From contig NZ_JACLAL010000003.1 in NCBI RefSeq assembly GCF_014280875.1, positions 1 through 64,000 on the forward strand: a DNA stretch of 64,000 nt. Reading direction: 5' to 3'. The position numbers were made by a program, and so were the translations under genes. This document shows, one piece after another, positions 38,085 through 46,706 of the stretch (position 1 is the first letter of the stretch; the number at the start of each line of letters is the position of its first letter). Origin of the DNA: Paenirhizobium daejeonense (GTDB taxonomy: Bacteria; Pseudomonadota; Alphaproteobacteria; Rhizobiales; Rhizobiaceae). The notes under the pieces were generated by a model. That model was not told the origin of the DNA and searched no databases. It was given only the letters and a program-made list of their open reading frames with translations.

Positions 38085-39472
38085 CGGTGTCGGTCTATTC
38101 GCTTCGGCGTCAATTGCTCGGATGGCTGCTTCTCGCGACGCTCGTCATGGGTATTCTCGCACTGATCGATACCTATCGGGATGCCGTGCGTACTGCGGAT
38201 GCGGTGTCCGACCGGGTACTCGCAGGGTCCGCCATGGCGATTGCCGAGCGGGTGATCGTATCCGAGGATGGCGAGTTGCAGGTCGACATTCCCTATGTCG
38301 CTCTGGAAATGCTGACGTCCGCCGCGCAGGACCGGGTATTCTACCGCGTCGACGGACCTCCGGGCGAGTTCATCACCGGCTACCAGAATCTGCCGACCTT
38401 CGCCGATCTTAGGGGGCAACCGGCCTTCTACACGGATGCGATCTTCCGCGGCGAACAGATCCGCATCGCCGTGCTGCAACGCTCCGCCTCGACCGGCATC
38501 AACTCGGTTCCGTTTTCCGTAACCGTTGCCGAAACTACCATTGCCCGCCGTCAGCTTGCCCGTTCGATCCTGATCAACTCGGCGGCGCGTCTGGGTCTGA
38601 TGATCGCCGTTGCCGCAGCGATCGTGTGGATTGCCGTTACCTTCTCGCTGAGGCCGCTCTATCGGCTCAGCGATGCGATCTCGGAGAGAAGCCCGGATGA
38701 CCTGCATCCGATCGAGCAGTCTGTACCGAGCGAGGTGCAAGGGCTGGTCGATACCGTCAATTCCTTCATGACGCGGCTCGCCTCGGCGCTGGCGGCAATG
38801 CGTAACTTCACCGGCAATGCCAGCCACCAGCTTCGAACGCCGCTTGCCATCGTGCGCACCCAGCTTGAACTTGCCCAGAGAGCGACGACTCTCGAAGAGG
38901 CTCGCGCGGCGGCAAAAGAGGGCGACAAGGCGGTGGTGCATGCCGAGCGCGTTCTGGCGCAATTGCTGCTGATGGCCAAGATCGATTCCGTGGAGCCGGA
39001 AGCGCGGCAGATGCCGGAGCCTATCGACCTCGTGGCGCTCGTCCGCCAGATCACCGCCGACAAGGTGCCTTCCGCGGCGAAAGCTTCCGTCGATCTCGGT
39101 TTCGAGGGGGAGGGAAGTGCATGGGTGGCGGCCGAGCCTCTTCTGGTCGGAGAGCTTCTCGGCAACCTGATCGGAAACGCCATCGCCTATGCCGGCTTCA
39201 ATGCGGAGGTCACGGTACGCGTGAGCCAGCGCGACGATTGCGTTCGGCTGGAGGTCGAGGACGATGGGCCGGGTATACCGGCCTCGCGCATGGAAAGCCT
39301 GAAACAGCGTTTCGTTCGCGGGGAACGCGGCGAGGGGCTTGGCCTCGGCCTTGCAATCGTCGAGGAAATCGCCCGGCTTTTCGGCGGCACATTCCAGCTT
39401 GCGCGGGGTCGAAACAACCGGGGATTGCTCGTGGTCGTGACTTTTCCGAGAGCGGTTTACCCGCAAGCCTGA
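38081..39472 (+). CDS. tctE: sensor histidine kinase, TctE-like
   Basis: A 463-residue membrane kinase. TM1 at about residues 9-28, a periplasmic sensing region of about 135 residues (2CSK_N type), TM2 near 167-190, HAMP-like linker, H-box NASHQLRTPL with His249, N-box GNLIGNAIAYA and G-boxes DDGPGIP and GEGLGLGLAIV. ATGA overlap with tctD. Pairs with TctD to control organic-acid uptake; the nearby binding protein may present the ligand to it. Confidence 0.92.
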   Translation: MTVSVYSLRRQLLGWLLLATLVMGILALIDTYRDAVRTADAVSDRVLAGSAMAIAERVIVSEDGELQVDIPYVALEMLTSAAQDRVFYRVDGPPGEFITGYQNLPTFADLRGQPAFYTDAIFRGEQIRIAVLQRSASTGINSVPFSVTVAETTIARRQLARSILINSAARLGLMIAVAAAIVWIAVTFSLRPLYRLSDAISERSPDDLHPIEQSVPSEVQGLVDTVNSFMTRLASALAAMRNFTGNASHQLRTPLAIVRTQLELAQRATTLEEARAAAKEGDKAVVHAERVLAQLLLMAKIDSVEPEARQMPEPIDLVALVRQITADKVPSAAKASVDLGFEGEGSAWVAAEPLLVGELLGNLIGNAIAYAGFNAEVTVRVSQRDDCVRLEVEDDGPGIPASRMESLKQRFVRGERGEGLGLGLAIVEEIARLFGGTFQLARGRNNRGLLVVVTFPRAVYPQA

Positions 39473-39493
39473 TGAGGGAATGCGGGCCGATGT

Positions 39494-39601
39494 CTAGAGC
39501 GGTTTCCGGCGCACACGGGATCGCCAAAAATGCTCTATCTTTTTGTTTCCACCGCATTGTCCGACGCCGAAGCGATCACGCTTTGGCTGGAAACGCTCTA
39601 G
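39494..39601. repeat. palindromic intergenic repeat, copy B (complete, inverted ends)
   Basis: Begins CTAGAGCGGTTTCC and ends with the near-perfect inverted GGAAACGCTCTAG. Inside, TAGAGC (39495-39500) pairs with GCTCTA (39532-39537), then the linker TCTTTTTGTTTCC and a second hairpin, the same plan as copy A. The terminal CTA at 39598-39600 is the stop codon of the adjacent minus-strand permease gene. Confidence 0.8.
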
Positions 39602-40710
39602 CGCAGGAATGCCCGGAAGCGGCCGAGCGCAAAGGAGAAGAGCACGGTTCCGATTGCCGCAAGCCACAGGAACTGCGACCAGACAACGTCCATTCCAGCC
39701 CCCCGGAACAGAATCGACTGCGCCATCGAGATGAAATGGGTGTTCGGAGCGAAGGACATGATGACCTGAATGATCTCCGGCATGCTTTCGCGCGGGGTCA
39801 TGCCGCCGGAAAGCACCTGCAGCGGCAAGAGGATCAACATCAGTAGCAATCCGAACTGAGGCATGGAGCCGGCGACGGTTGCGAGGAAGATGCCGAGGGA
39901 GGTTGCCGCGAAGAGCTGGAGCGCCGTGGCGGCCACGAACAGCGGGACGGAGCCCTGGAGTGGCACACCCAGTAGATAATGGGCCACGACGATCAGCGAG
40001 AATGTCGACGCGATTAATACAACAAGGCTCATGGCAAGCACCTTGCTCACCATAATTTCCAATGCCGTGACCGGCATGACCAGCAGGTGCTCGATCGTTC
40101 CGTGTTCGCGCTCGCGGATGAGGGCGGCGCCGGTCAGGATGATCGACAGCATCGTGATGTTCATGATGATGTTGTTGATCGCGCCGAACCAGGTGTTGTC
40201 CAGCTGGGGGTTGAATCGCGCCCGAAGCGCCAGATCAACCGGCACAGCGGGTGTGCTGCGATAACGGTTGACGAACTCGCTGATCTCGCTGTCGACGATG
40301 TTCTGAATGTAGCCCGCGCCGGTAAAGGCCTGGGTCATGCGGGTTGCATCGATGTTGAGCTGCAGGGCTGGAGTTCGTCCCGCGAGGACCTCCTGCTGGA
40401 AGTTGACCGGAATATTGAGGGCGAAGGTTGCCTGTCCGGAGTCCATCCGCTTGTCCATTTCCGCAGCGGTGATGAGTTCGGGCTTGGTGAAATACGGCGG
40501 GTAAAATGCGTCCACAAGGCGTGTCGAAAGCTGCGAGCGATCCTCGTCGACGATGGCGATCGCCGCCATGTTGAGGACCTGTGGCAGGGCGCGCGCCTCG
40601 GTATAGATCGACAGTGTGAACGAATAGAGGATGAAGGCGAAGAGCATGCGGTCCTGCATCAGACCGCGCAGTTCCTTCAGAACCAGATTGCCGACATGGC
40701 GGATGCGCAT
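39598..40710 (-). CDS. ABC-2 permease, YhhJ-like
   Basis: A 370-residue inner-membrane protein: one N-terminal TM, a periplasmic region of about 130 residues, then five TMs with the ABC-2 feature REREHGTIEHLLVMPVTALEIMVSKVLAM. It matches the YhhJ/YbhR family that partners an RbbA-type or YbhF-type ATPase. Starts 3 bases after the rbbA stop. Its TAG stop is supplied by repeat copy B. Substrate unknown. Confidence 0.9.
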   Translation of the reverse strand: MRIRHVGNLVLKELRGLMQDRMLFAFILYSFTLSIYTEARALPQVLNMAAIAIVDEDRSQLSTRLVDAFYPPYFTKPELITAAEMDKRMDSGQATFALNIPVNFQQEVLAGRTPALQLNIDATRMTQAFTGAGYIQNIVDSEISEFVNRYRSTPAVPVDLALRARFNPQLDNTWFGAINNIIMNITMLSIILTGAALIREREHGTIEHLLVMPVTALEIMVSKVLAMSLVVLIASTFSLIVVAHYLLGVPLQGSVPLFVAATALQLFAATSLGIFLATVAGSMPQFGLLLMLILLPLQVLSGGMTPRESMPEIIQVIMSFAPNTHFISMAQSILFRGAGMDVVWSQFLWLAAIGTVLFSFALGRFRAFLR

Positions 40711-40713
40711 GGG

Positions 40714-43494
40714 CTACTTCTCCTGCTTCTTGAGGAAAATCGTCGTGAGCCCGATAAGCACCGGAATGGAGACGAGGAGATAGAGGACTTCCTTCTGCAC
40801 GTCGGCAAGGCCGAGCGCCTTGGAGAAGGCGCCGCGCGCGACCGTGACGAAATGGGTAGTCGGATAGTAGGTGCCGATGATCTGCCCGGCACCCTTCAGC
40901 GAGGAAACGGGATCGATGATGCCGCCATACTGTACCGCCGGGATCAGCGTCAGCAACGCGGTGCCCAACAGAGCGGCGATCTGGCTCGACACGAAGGTCG
41001 AAATCAGTATGCCCAGTGCCGTGGTGCAGGTCACATAGAGCAGGGCCGCGAGCGCGAAGGCTCCGAAACTGCCGGTGAAGGGAACTCGGAATACCACGAT
41101 CGCGAAGGCGGTCAGCAGCAGGAAGTTCATCATCGCCAGCGCAATGTAGGGCAATTGCTTGCCGAGCAGGAATTCAAGCCGGGTCGTCGGCGTGACGTAG
41201 AAGTTGATGATCGAGCCGAGTTCCTTTTCACGCACCACGCTCAGCGCGGCGAGAATGGCCGGTATGATCAACAGCAGCAGCGGAATGACAGCGGGCGCCA
41301 TGGCGACGAGGCTTTTGACGTCCGGATTGTAGCGGTAGCGCGTTTCCAGCGAATAGTTGCCGGTTGCGGCGGCATCGCCATAGGCTTCTCGAATTTTCTC
41401 GGTGAGCCAGTGGGCGTGTACCCCCTGAACGTAGCCACTGAGGGTCTCGGCCCGCGTTGGCATCGCGCCATCGATCCACGCCCCGATTTGCGGTGTGGCG
41501 CCTCGCAGGGCGTCTCGGCCGAAATTCGGCGGTATCTCGATCGCGAGGCTGATCTCGCCGCTGCGCATGCGCTGGTCGAGATCGGCATAGTCGGTGATCG
41601 GTGGCTTCTCGATGAAATAGCGAGAGCCGGAAAACTGCTGGATATAGTCGTCGCTGATCGTGGTGCGGTCATGGTCGAGAACCGCGAAGCTCAGATCGTC
41701 GACATCCAGATTGATGCCATAGCCGATGACGAACATCAGGATGACGCTGCCGAAGACGGCGAGGGTCCCGCGGATCGGATCGCGCTGCAGTTCCAGCATT
41801 TCGCGGCGCGAATAGCTGAGCATGCGCATGAAATCGAAGAAGCGGGAACTCTTGCGGACGGTAGCGGATGGCGCCGGGGCCTCGACAGTCGGCGGCGAGG
41901 TTTCCACTGCCGCAGGTGCCTCGGCGCTGCCGGCCTTTGCAATGGCATCCTCGAGATAGGCGATAAAAGCCTCCTCAAGCGTTGCCGCCCCCCGTTTGCC
42001 GACGATTTCCGATGGCTTGTCGCTGATCAGTACCGTGCCGGCATGCATCAGCGAGATGCGGTCGCAGCGTTCCGCCTCATTCATGAAATGGGTGGAGACG
42101 AAGATCGTCACCCCGTCCTTACGGGAGAGGTCGGCAAGAATCTGCCAGAAATTGTCACGCGCGATGGGGTCTACGCCCGAGGTGGGCTCGTCGAGGATCA
42201 GGATTTCCGGCGCATGCACCATGGCGACGGCAAGCGACAGGCGCTGGCGGATGCCGAGCGGCAGTGCCTCCGGCAGCGTGTCCATGATGTCGGTCAGGTC
42301 GAAGCGCTCGGCCATTTCGCGAATGCGGGGCTCGATCCTGTCCGATGGAAGCTCGAACAGCTTGGCATGCAGTTCGAGGTTCTGGCGCACTGTCAGCTCG
42401 GTATAGAGCGAGAAGGCCTGGCTCATGTAGCCGATGCGCTGGCGGGCCGCGAGGTCGGAGCTTTCAAGCTCTTTGCCGAAGAGTTTTGCCGTCCCTTCCG
42501 ATGCCTGCAGAAGTCCGGTCAGCATCTTCATCGTGGTGGTCTTGCCGCAGCCGTTCGATCCGAGGAAGCCGAAGATTTCCCCGCGCTCGATCCGGAAGCT
42601 GACGTCGTTGACGGCGGTGAAATCGCCGAACCGCATCGAAAGATGCTCCGCCTCGATGGCAATTTCGCCATCCATGGTGGGGTCCCTGGGCGGGATGACC
42701 AGAGCGCCGTGACCGCTGCGCTTGTCTTCCGGCAGGAGCGCGATGAAGGCGTCGTCCACGTTCGACGTGCCGGTGCGCTCCAGAAGTTCATGCGGTGAGC
42801 CGGTTGCAAGCAGCCGGCCTTCGTCCATGGCGACGAGCCAGTCGAAGCGGGCGGCTTCCTCCATGTAGGCGGTGGCGACGATGACGCCCATGCCCGGCCG
42901 GCCAGCGCGGATGCGGTCGATCAGCTCCCAGAATTGCCGGCGCGACAGAGGGTCGACGCCGGTCGTCGGCTCGTCGAGGATCAGAAGATCCGGATCGTGG
43001 ATCAGCGAGCAGCAAAGGCTGAGCTTCTGCTTCATGCCGCCCGAAAGCTTGCCGGCGGGGCGGTCTGCAAAGGGTGCAAGGCCCGTGCTTTCCAGCAGTT
43101 CGGCAATGCGGCGTTCACGTTCCTTGCGGCTATGCCCGAAGAGCTGGCCGAAGAAGTCTATGTTCTCGAAAACCGAGAGCGTCGGATAGAGGTTCTTGCC
43201 CAGCCCCTGCGGCATGTAGGCGATGCGCGGGCAGGTTCTCGCCCGGTGTCCTGCATCGGCCATGCTGCCGCCCAGCACCTCCACCTCACCGCCCTGAATG
43301 GCGCGAGCGCCGGCGATCAGCGCAAGCAGGCTGGACTTGCCGACACCGTCGGGACCGACGAGGCCCACCAGTCCGTCACCGGGAATGTCGAGTGTGATGG
43401 AATCGAGCGCCTTCGTCTTGCCGTAGCTCAAAGAAACATTGCGCAGGCTGGCGACGGGGGACGACGCACTCACCGATGGAAGATCGGAGCTCAT
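40714..43494 (-). CDS. rbbA: RbbA-type fusion: two ABC ATPase domains plus ABC-2 membrane domain
   Basis: A 926-residue fusion. First ATPase (residues 1-250): Walker [10 protein letters not shown], signature [12 protein letters not shown], Walker [14 protein letters not shown]. Second ATPase (about 275-510): [23 protein letters not shown] (divergent signature), [13 protein letters not shown] linker of Pro/Ala/Glu follows, then the ABC-2 membrane part (about 560-926). In E. coli RbbA is linked to ribosomes, while homologues act with a HlyD-type partner in export. Here the HlyD and YhhJ neighbours favour an envelope transporter. ATGA overlap with the upstream gene. Confidence 0.92.
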   Translation of the reverse strand: MSSDLPSVSASSPVASLRNVSLSYGKTKALDSITLDIPGDGLVGLVGPDGVGKSSLLALIAGARAIQGGEVEVLGGSMADAGHRARTCPRIAYMPQGLGKNLYPTLSVFENIDFFGQLFGHSRKERERRIAELLESTGLAPFADRPAGKLSGGMKQKLSLCCSLIHDPDLLILDEPTTGVDPLSRRQFWELIDRIRAGRPGMGVIVATAYMEEAARFDWLVAMDEGRLLATGSPHELLERTGTSNVDDAFIALLPEDKRSGHGALVIPPRDPTMDGEIAIEAEHLSMRFGDFTAVNDVSFRIERGEIFGFLGSNGCGKTTTMKMLTGLLQASEGTAKLFGKELESSDLAARQRIGYMSQAFSLYTELTVRQNLELHAKLFELPSDRIEPRIREMAERFDLTDIMDTLPEALPLGIRQRLSLAVAMVHAPEILILDEPTSGVDPIARDNFWQILADLSRKDGVTIFVSTHFMNEAERCDRISLMHAGTVLISDKPSEIVGKRGAATLEEAFIAYLEDAIAKAGSAEAPAAVETSPPTVEAPAPSATVRKSSRFFDFMRMLSYSRREMLELQRDPIRGTLAVFGSVILMFVIGYGINLDVDDLSFAVLDHDRTTISDDYIQQFSGSRYFIEKPPITDYADLDQRMRSGEISLAIEIPPNFGRDALRGATPQIGAWIDGAMPTRAETLSGYVQGVHAHWLTEKIREAYGDAAATGNYSLETRYRYNPDVKSLVAMAPAVIPLLLLIIPAILAALSVVREKELGSIINFYVTPTTRLEFLLGKQLPYIALAMMNFLLLTAFAIVVFRVPFTGSFGAFALAALLYVTCTTALGILISTFVSSQIAALLGTALLTLIPAVQYGGIIDPVSSLKGAGQIIGTYYPTTHFVTVARGAFSKALGLADVQKEVLYLLVSIPVLIGLTTIFLKKQEK

Positions 43495-44564
43495 TGGACG
43501 AGCTTGCCCTCCAGATCGGCCGGCCAGGGCGTATTGGCATCGACGCGGACATAGGCCACGCCGGGCACGCCGGTCTTTACGAGCTGGATGTATTTCTGCA
43601 GCAGCTCAGGCTTGATCTTGGCCTTGACCCTGAACATCAGCTTTTCGCGCTCGACTGCCGTTTCAACCGATTTCGGGGTGAATTGCGCGACGCTGGCGAC
43701 ATAGGAAACCGTGGCCGGGATCAGAGCGTCAGGCAAGGCGTCGAGCTTCAGGCGAACCTCTGAGCCGATGGCCAGCCGGCCGGCGGAATCCGTCGGCAGG
43801 AAGAAGCTCATGTAGACGTCGCCGAGATCGACGAGGTTGACCACGCGACCGCCGCCGGCAACGATTTCGCCAGGCTGAGCGACGCGGAACTGCACGCGAC
43901 CGTCGCGGGGAGCCGTCAACAGGCTGTCCTCAATCTGCGTCTGGATGGTGTCGATGGCGGCTTTCGCGGCATCGGCTGCGGCCTTGGCGTCGACGACCTG
44001 CGCATTGGCCGAGCTGATGCCGGCATCGGCGGCGGCGGATTCCGCCTCGGCGGCGGCAACCGCGGCGCGGGCGCCTTCGACGGCAAAGCGTGCGTCTTCG
44101 AGCTGTTGGGTGGAAATGGTGCTCGACTTTGCCAGCTGTTCGGCGCGGGCCTGCTGGTTCATGGCGCTTTCTAGCTGAACCTTGCGCTGGGCGATCGCTG
44201 CTTCGGCGGCACGCTTTTCCGCATTGCGCTGGACGACCTGCGCATTGGCGGTTTCGATTCCAATGTCGGCGCGGCGTGACTGAGCCTCGGCCTGCTTGAG
44301 CTGGGTGTCAAGTTCCCGTGTGTCGATCTGGGCGATCTTGTCGCCGGCTTTGACGAAGTCGCCTTCGTCCACGAAGATCTCGCTGATACGGCCGGCAAAC
44401 TTGGCAGCCACATCGACCTCAACGGCTTCGATGCGGCCGTTGCCGCTCGCGATGCCTGCCGGAAGTTCGGAAGAAGCAATCGACTGCCACACGTAATAGC
44501 CACCGCCTGCGGCAGCCGCCACCACGATTGCCAGAATGATGCCGTTCAGTTTGGGAAGTTTCAC
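43491..44564 (-). CDS. HlyD-family periplasmic adaptor, YhiI-like
   Basis: A 357-residue membrane-anchored adaptor: one TM (about residues 7-27), biotinyl-lipoyl half ([36 protein letters not shown]), a long Ala-rich alpha-hairpin (about 90-215) and the beta-barrel part with the second lipoyl half ([26 protein letters not shown]). The start is GTG 44564, seven bases after GGGGG. Should bridge the RbbA/YhhJ pump to an outer-membrane channel encoded elsewhere. Gene order matches yhiI-rbbA-yhhJ of enterics. Confidence 0.92.
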   Translation of the reverse strand: MKLPKLNGIILAIVVAAAAGGGYYVWQSIASSELPAGIASGNGRIEAVEVDVAAKFAGRISEIFVDEGDFVKAGDKIAQIDTRELDTQLKQAEAQSRRADIGIETANAQVVQRNAEKRAAEAAIAQRKVQLESAMNQQARAEQLAKSSTISTQQLEDARFAVEGARAAVAAAEAESAAADAGISSANAQVVDAKAAADAAKAAIDTIQTQIEDSLLTAPRDGRVQFRVAQPGEIVAGGGRVVNLVDLGDVYMSFFLPTDSAGRLAIGSEVRLKLDALPDALIPATVSYVASVAQFTPKSVETAVEREKLMFRVKAKIKPELLQKYIQLVKTGVPGVAYVRVDANTPWPADLEGKLVQ

Positions 44565-44622
44565 CGGTAGCCCCCGTGTCGAAATGCGTTTTCCTCTTTC
44601 GTAGAGAGGTACGCGCCACGTC

Positions 44623-44636
44623 TAATCATTTGATTA
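44623..44636. promoter_or_regulatory. TAATCA-TT-TGATTA palindrome upstream of the RbbA operon
   Basis: Perfect 6-base arms around TT, about 59 bases before the HlyD GTG and between it and the DeoR gene stop. It is AT-rich within GC-rich sequence. Short palindromes of this form are typical operators of TetR- or MarR-type repressors. No such regulator gene is adjacent. Confidence 0.45.
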
Positions 44637-44703
44637 AAACAACATGGATTTCGCAGATGCAATAGCGTCCGGGTGACACTCTCCAGGAAACTGGAAACTT
44701 CGT

Positions 44704-45480
44704 CTAGATTGAATTCTGGTTCCTGGCGAGAAAGAGGGAAACGCCTGCTGCGGAGAGTGCCTCGGAAATATCGAGCGGCGGCGCTCTGTCCGTCGCGAGT
44801 TCGCCGATATCCGCAAAGTCGCAAACCTTGACCAGCCCCTGGCGGCCGAACTTGGTGTGATCCGTCACGACCAGCGTCCGTTTGCCGCGGGAAAGCACGG
44901 TTCGGGCAAATTCTGCCTCTTCGAGGTCGTAATCCATGATGCCGCTTGCCGCATCCACGGCCCCGGCGGAGATGATAGCGTGGGTGACATTGAAACGGCT
45001 GACGAATTCGATCGCGGAAACGCCGAACGCGGCGGCATTGTCGCTACGCAGTTCGCCGCCGGCCATGTAGACCTTGTTGTCGTTGACGGTGGCCAGCGTG
45101 CGGGCAATGTCCGAGGAGTTCGTCACCACGGTCAGGCGGCGATGGCCCAGCAACTCGCGGGCGAGAAAGCTCGTCGTCGTGCCGGTGTCGAGCATAATGG
45201 AATCGCCATCGCGGATCGTCGCCGCGATGGCTTGGGCGATCGCCTTTTTCGCGGATGCATTTTCCCGCATTCGCTTTTCAAAAGGCGCTTCCCCGACGGA
45301 CGTCGGCAGCGCAATCGCCCCGTGCATACGCACGACTGCTCCGCTTTCGGCGAGCGGCTTTATGTCACGCCTTATGGTTTCGAGCGAAACGCGCAGTCTT
45401 CGGGCGAGGTCGGAAATCGAAAGCGTTCCATCCTGCTGCAGAAACCGCAGGATCTCCCTGTGGCGCTTCGGTTCGTTCAT
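44704..45480 (-). CDS. DeoR-family transcriptional regulator
   Basis: A 258-residue repressor. The winged helix-turn-helix at residues 5-58 (REILRFLQQDGTLSISDLARRLRVSLETIRRDI) is the DeoR signature; the sugar-phosphate-isomerase-like sensor domain follows, with LDTGTTTSFLARELL and VVTDHTKFGRQGLVKV. Such regulators bind phosphorylated metabolites. It is divergent from the kinase-like gene at 45783, its probable target. ATG 45480 has GGGATGG upstream. Confidence 0.92.
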   Translation of the reverse strand: MNEPKRHREILRFLQQDGTLSISDLARRLRVSLETIRRDIKPLAESGAVVRMHGAIALPTSVGEAPFEKRMRENASAKKAIAQAIAATIRDGDSIMLDTGTTTSFLARELLGHRRLTVVTNSSDIARTLATVNDNKVYMAGGELRSDNAAAFGVSAIEFVSRFNVTHAIISAGAVDAASGIMDYDLEEAEFARTVLSRGKRTLVVTDHTKFGRQGLVKVCDFADIGELATDRAPPLDISEALSAAGVSLFLARNQNSI

Positions 45481-45541
45481 GGCACCATCCCATCGCCGTT
45501 CCTCATGATTAGCGATGCTTTGCCCACTTGAAAATGTAAAG

Positions 45542-45579
45542 ACACAAAAGCGGGCATAAAAACACAAAAAGTCACATAA
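45542..45579. promoter_or_regulatory. 10-bp-phased CAWAA array between the DeoR and kinase genes
   Basis: CAAAA, CATAA, CAAAA and CATAA occur at 45545, 45555, 45565 and 45575, exactly 10 bases apart; the two ACACAAAA units at 45542 and 45562 are identical. Equal helical phase suggests an operator for the divergent DeoR regulator. It lies in a 302-base spacer (45481-45782) in which no gene was seen. Confidence 0.55.
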
Positions 45580-45782
45580 CCCTCATTGACATGTTGCCGT
45601 GTGTTACGTGAGATTGCCGTTGATGCCTGTCGCGCCTCACGACAAAAACAACGCGGGAACGGCGTACAGGGATCGGCCTGATAGATTTCATGCGTTCGAC
45701 CGGGAGGAAACTGCATGCTTGTCCCTCTGCCCGTACCACTGTCATCCCAAGTCCCCTGCCTGTTTTCGGGCAGGGCGTCGCG

Positions 45783-46706
45783 ATGAGCGGGGCTGCGGCA
45801 TCTGAATTCCTCATCCCGAAAGCAACGGAAGACCGCATCCGAGCCCTGTCATGCTGGAACGGCATCCTTGAGATTTCGCGGTTAAAGGGCGGTATCAGCA
45901 ATGAGAGCTATGTGGTGCGGGACGCCCGTGGCCCGCACGTCGTGCGGTTCGGTAGCGACTACCCGTTTCATCACGTATACAGGGATCGTGAACTGATGAC
46001 TGCGCAAGCCGCGCAGGCCGCTGGCTTCGGTCCCGATATCCATTATGCCGAGCCGGGCGTGATGGTGACCGGGCTCATCCACGGCAAGACGTTTAACGCC
46101 GAAGACGTGATTGCCGAGCGGGAGCGCGTTGCCCGGATGCTCAGGTCCTTTCATGAGACCATGCCACGCTTCGTGCGAGGGGCGGCCTTCCTGTTTTGGC
46201 CGTTCCACGTCATTCGCGATTACGCCTACACGCTGGAAAAGGGCAAGAGCCGCATGACGGCTGAACTGCCAGGCTATCTGGCGATCGCCGACGAACTCGA
46301 AAAAGCGCAATCGCCGCTGCCGATCGTCTTTGGCCACAACGATCTTCTGCCGGCCAACATCATGGATGACGGCGAGCGCCTGTGGCTGATCGATTACGAA
46401 TATGCCGGCTTCTCGACGGCGATGTTCGATCTGGCCGGCGCAACCTCCAATGCCGGGCTTTCTGCCGATCAGTCGGAGGAATTTCTCGCCGCCTATCTCA
46501 GGACAACGCCCGATCCCGAGATCCGCCGTTCGTTCGCCGCCATGCAATGTGCGTCGCTGCTGCGCGAGGCGATGTGGAGCATGGTGTCGGAGCTTCATCT
46601 GTCAGCGCCGGGCGCGGATTATGTCGCCTACACAGAAGAGAATCTTGAGCGGCTTGCCGCTTCCCTCGACCATTATCGTAGCCTTTACGGAAAGACCTTT
46701 TCATGA
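45783..46706 (+). CDS. choline/ethanolamine kinase-like phosphotransferase
   Basis: A 307-residue protein of the APH/choline kinase fold. The Brenner-type catalytic motif is visible as VFGHNDLLPANIM (Asp in HND) and the metal-binding Asp in LWLIDYEYAGFSTAMFDLA, the form typical of choline kinases rather than aminoglycoside kinases. The nucleotide region ISNESYVVRD lies near residue 37. Start ATG 45783 is chosen by family length; its ribosome site (GGGCAGGG) is modest. Coupled by ATGA to the flavoprotein gene, so it probably acts on a related amino alcohol or betaine-type substrate. Confidence 0.82.
   Translation: MSGAAASEFLIPKATEDRIRALSCWNGILEISRLKGGISNESYVVRDARGPHVVRFGSDYPFHHVYRDRELMTAQAAQAAGFGPDIHYAEPGVMVTGLIHGKTFNAEDVIAERERVARMLRSFHETMPRFVRGAAFLFWPFHVIRDYAYTLEKGKSRMTAELPGYLAIADELEKAQSPLPIVFGHNDLLPANIMDDGERLWLIDYEYAGFSTAMFDLAGATSNAGLSADQSEEFLAAYLRTTPDPEIRRSFAAMQCASLLREAMWSMVSELHLSAPGADYVAYTEENLERLAASLDHYRSLYGKTFS

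Noticed and set aside
40087..42798. A 903-codon open frame on the plus strand across the rbbA-like gene
   Set aside because: It is antisense to a gene with two intact ATPase domains; long antisense frames are common where GC-rich third positions remove stops. The translation has no family features.
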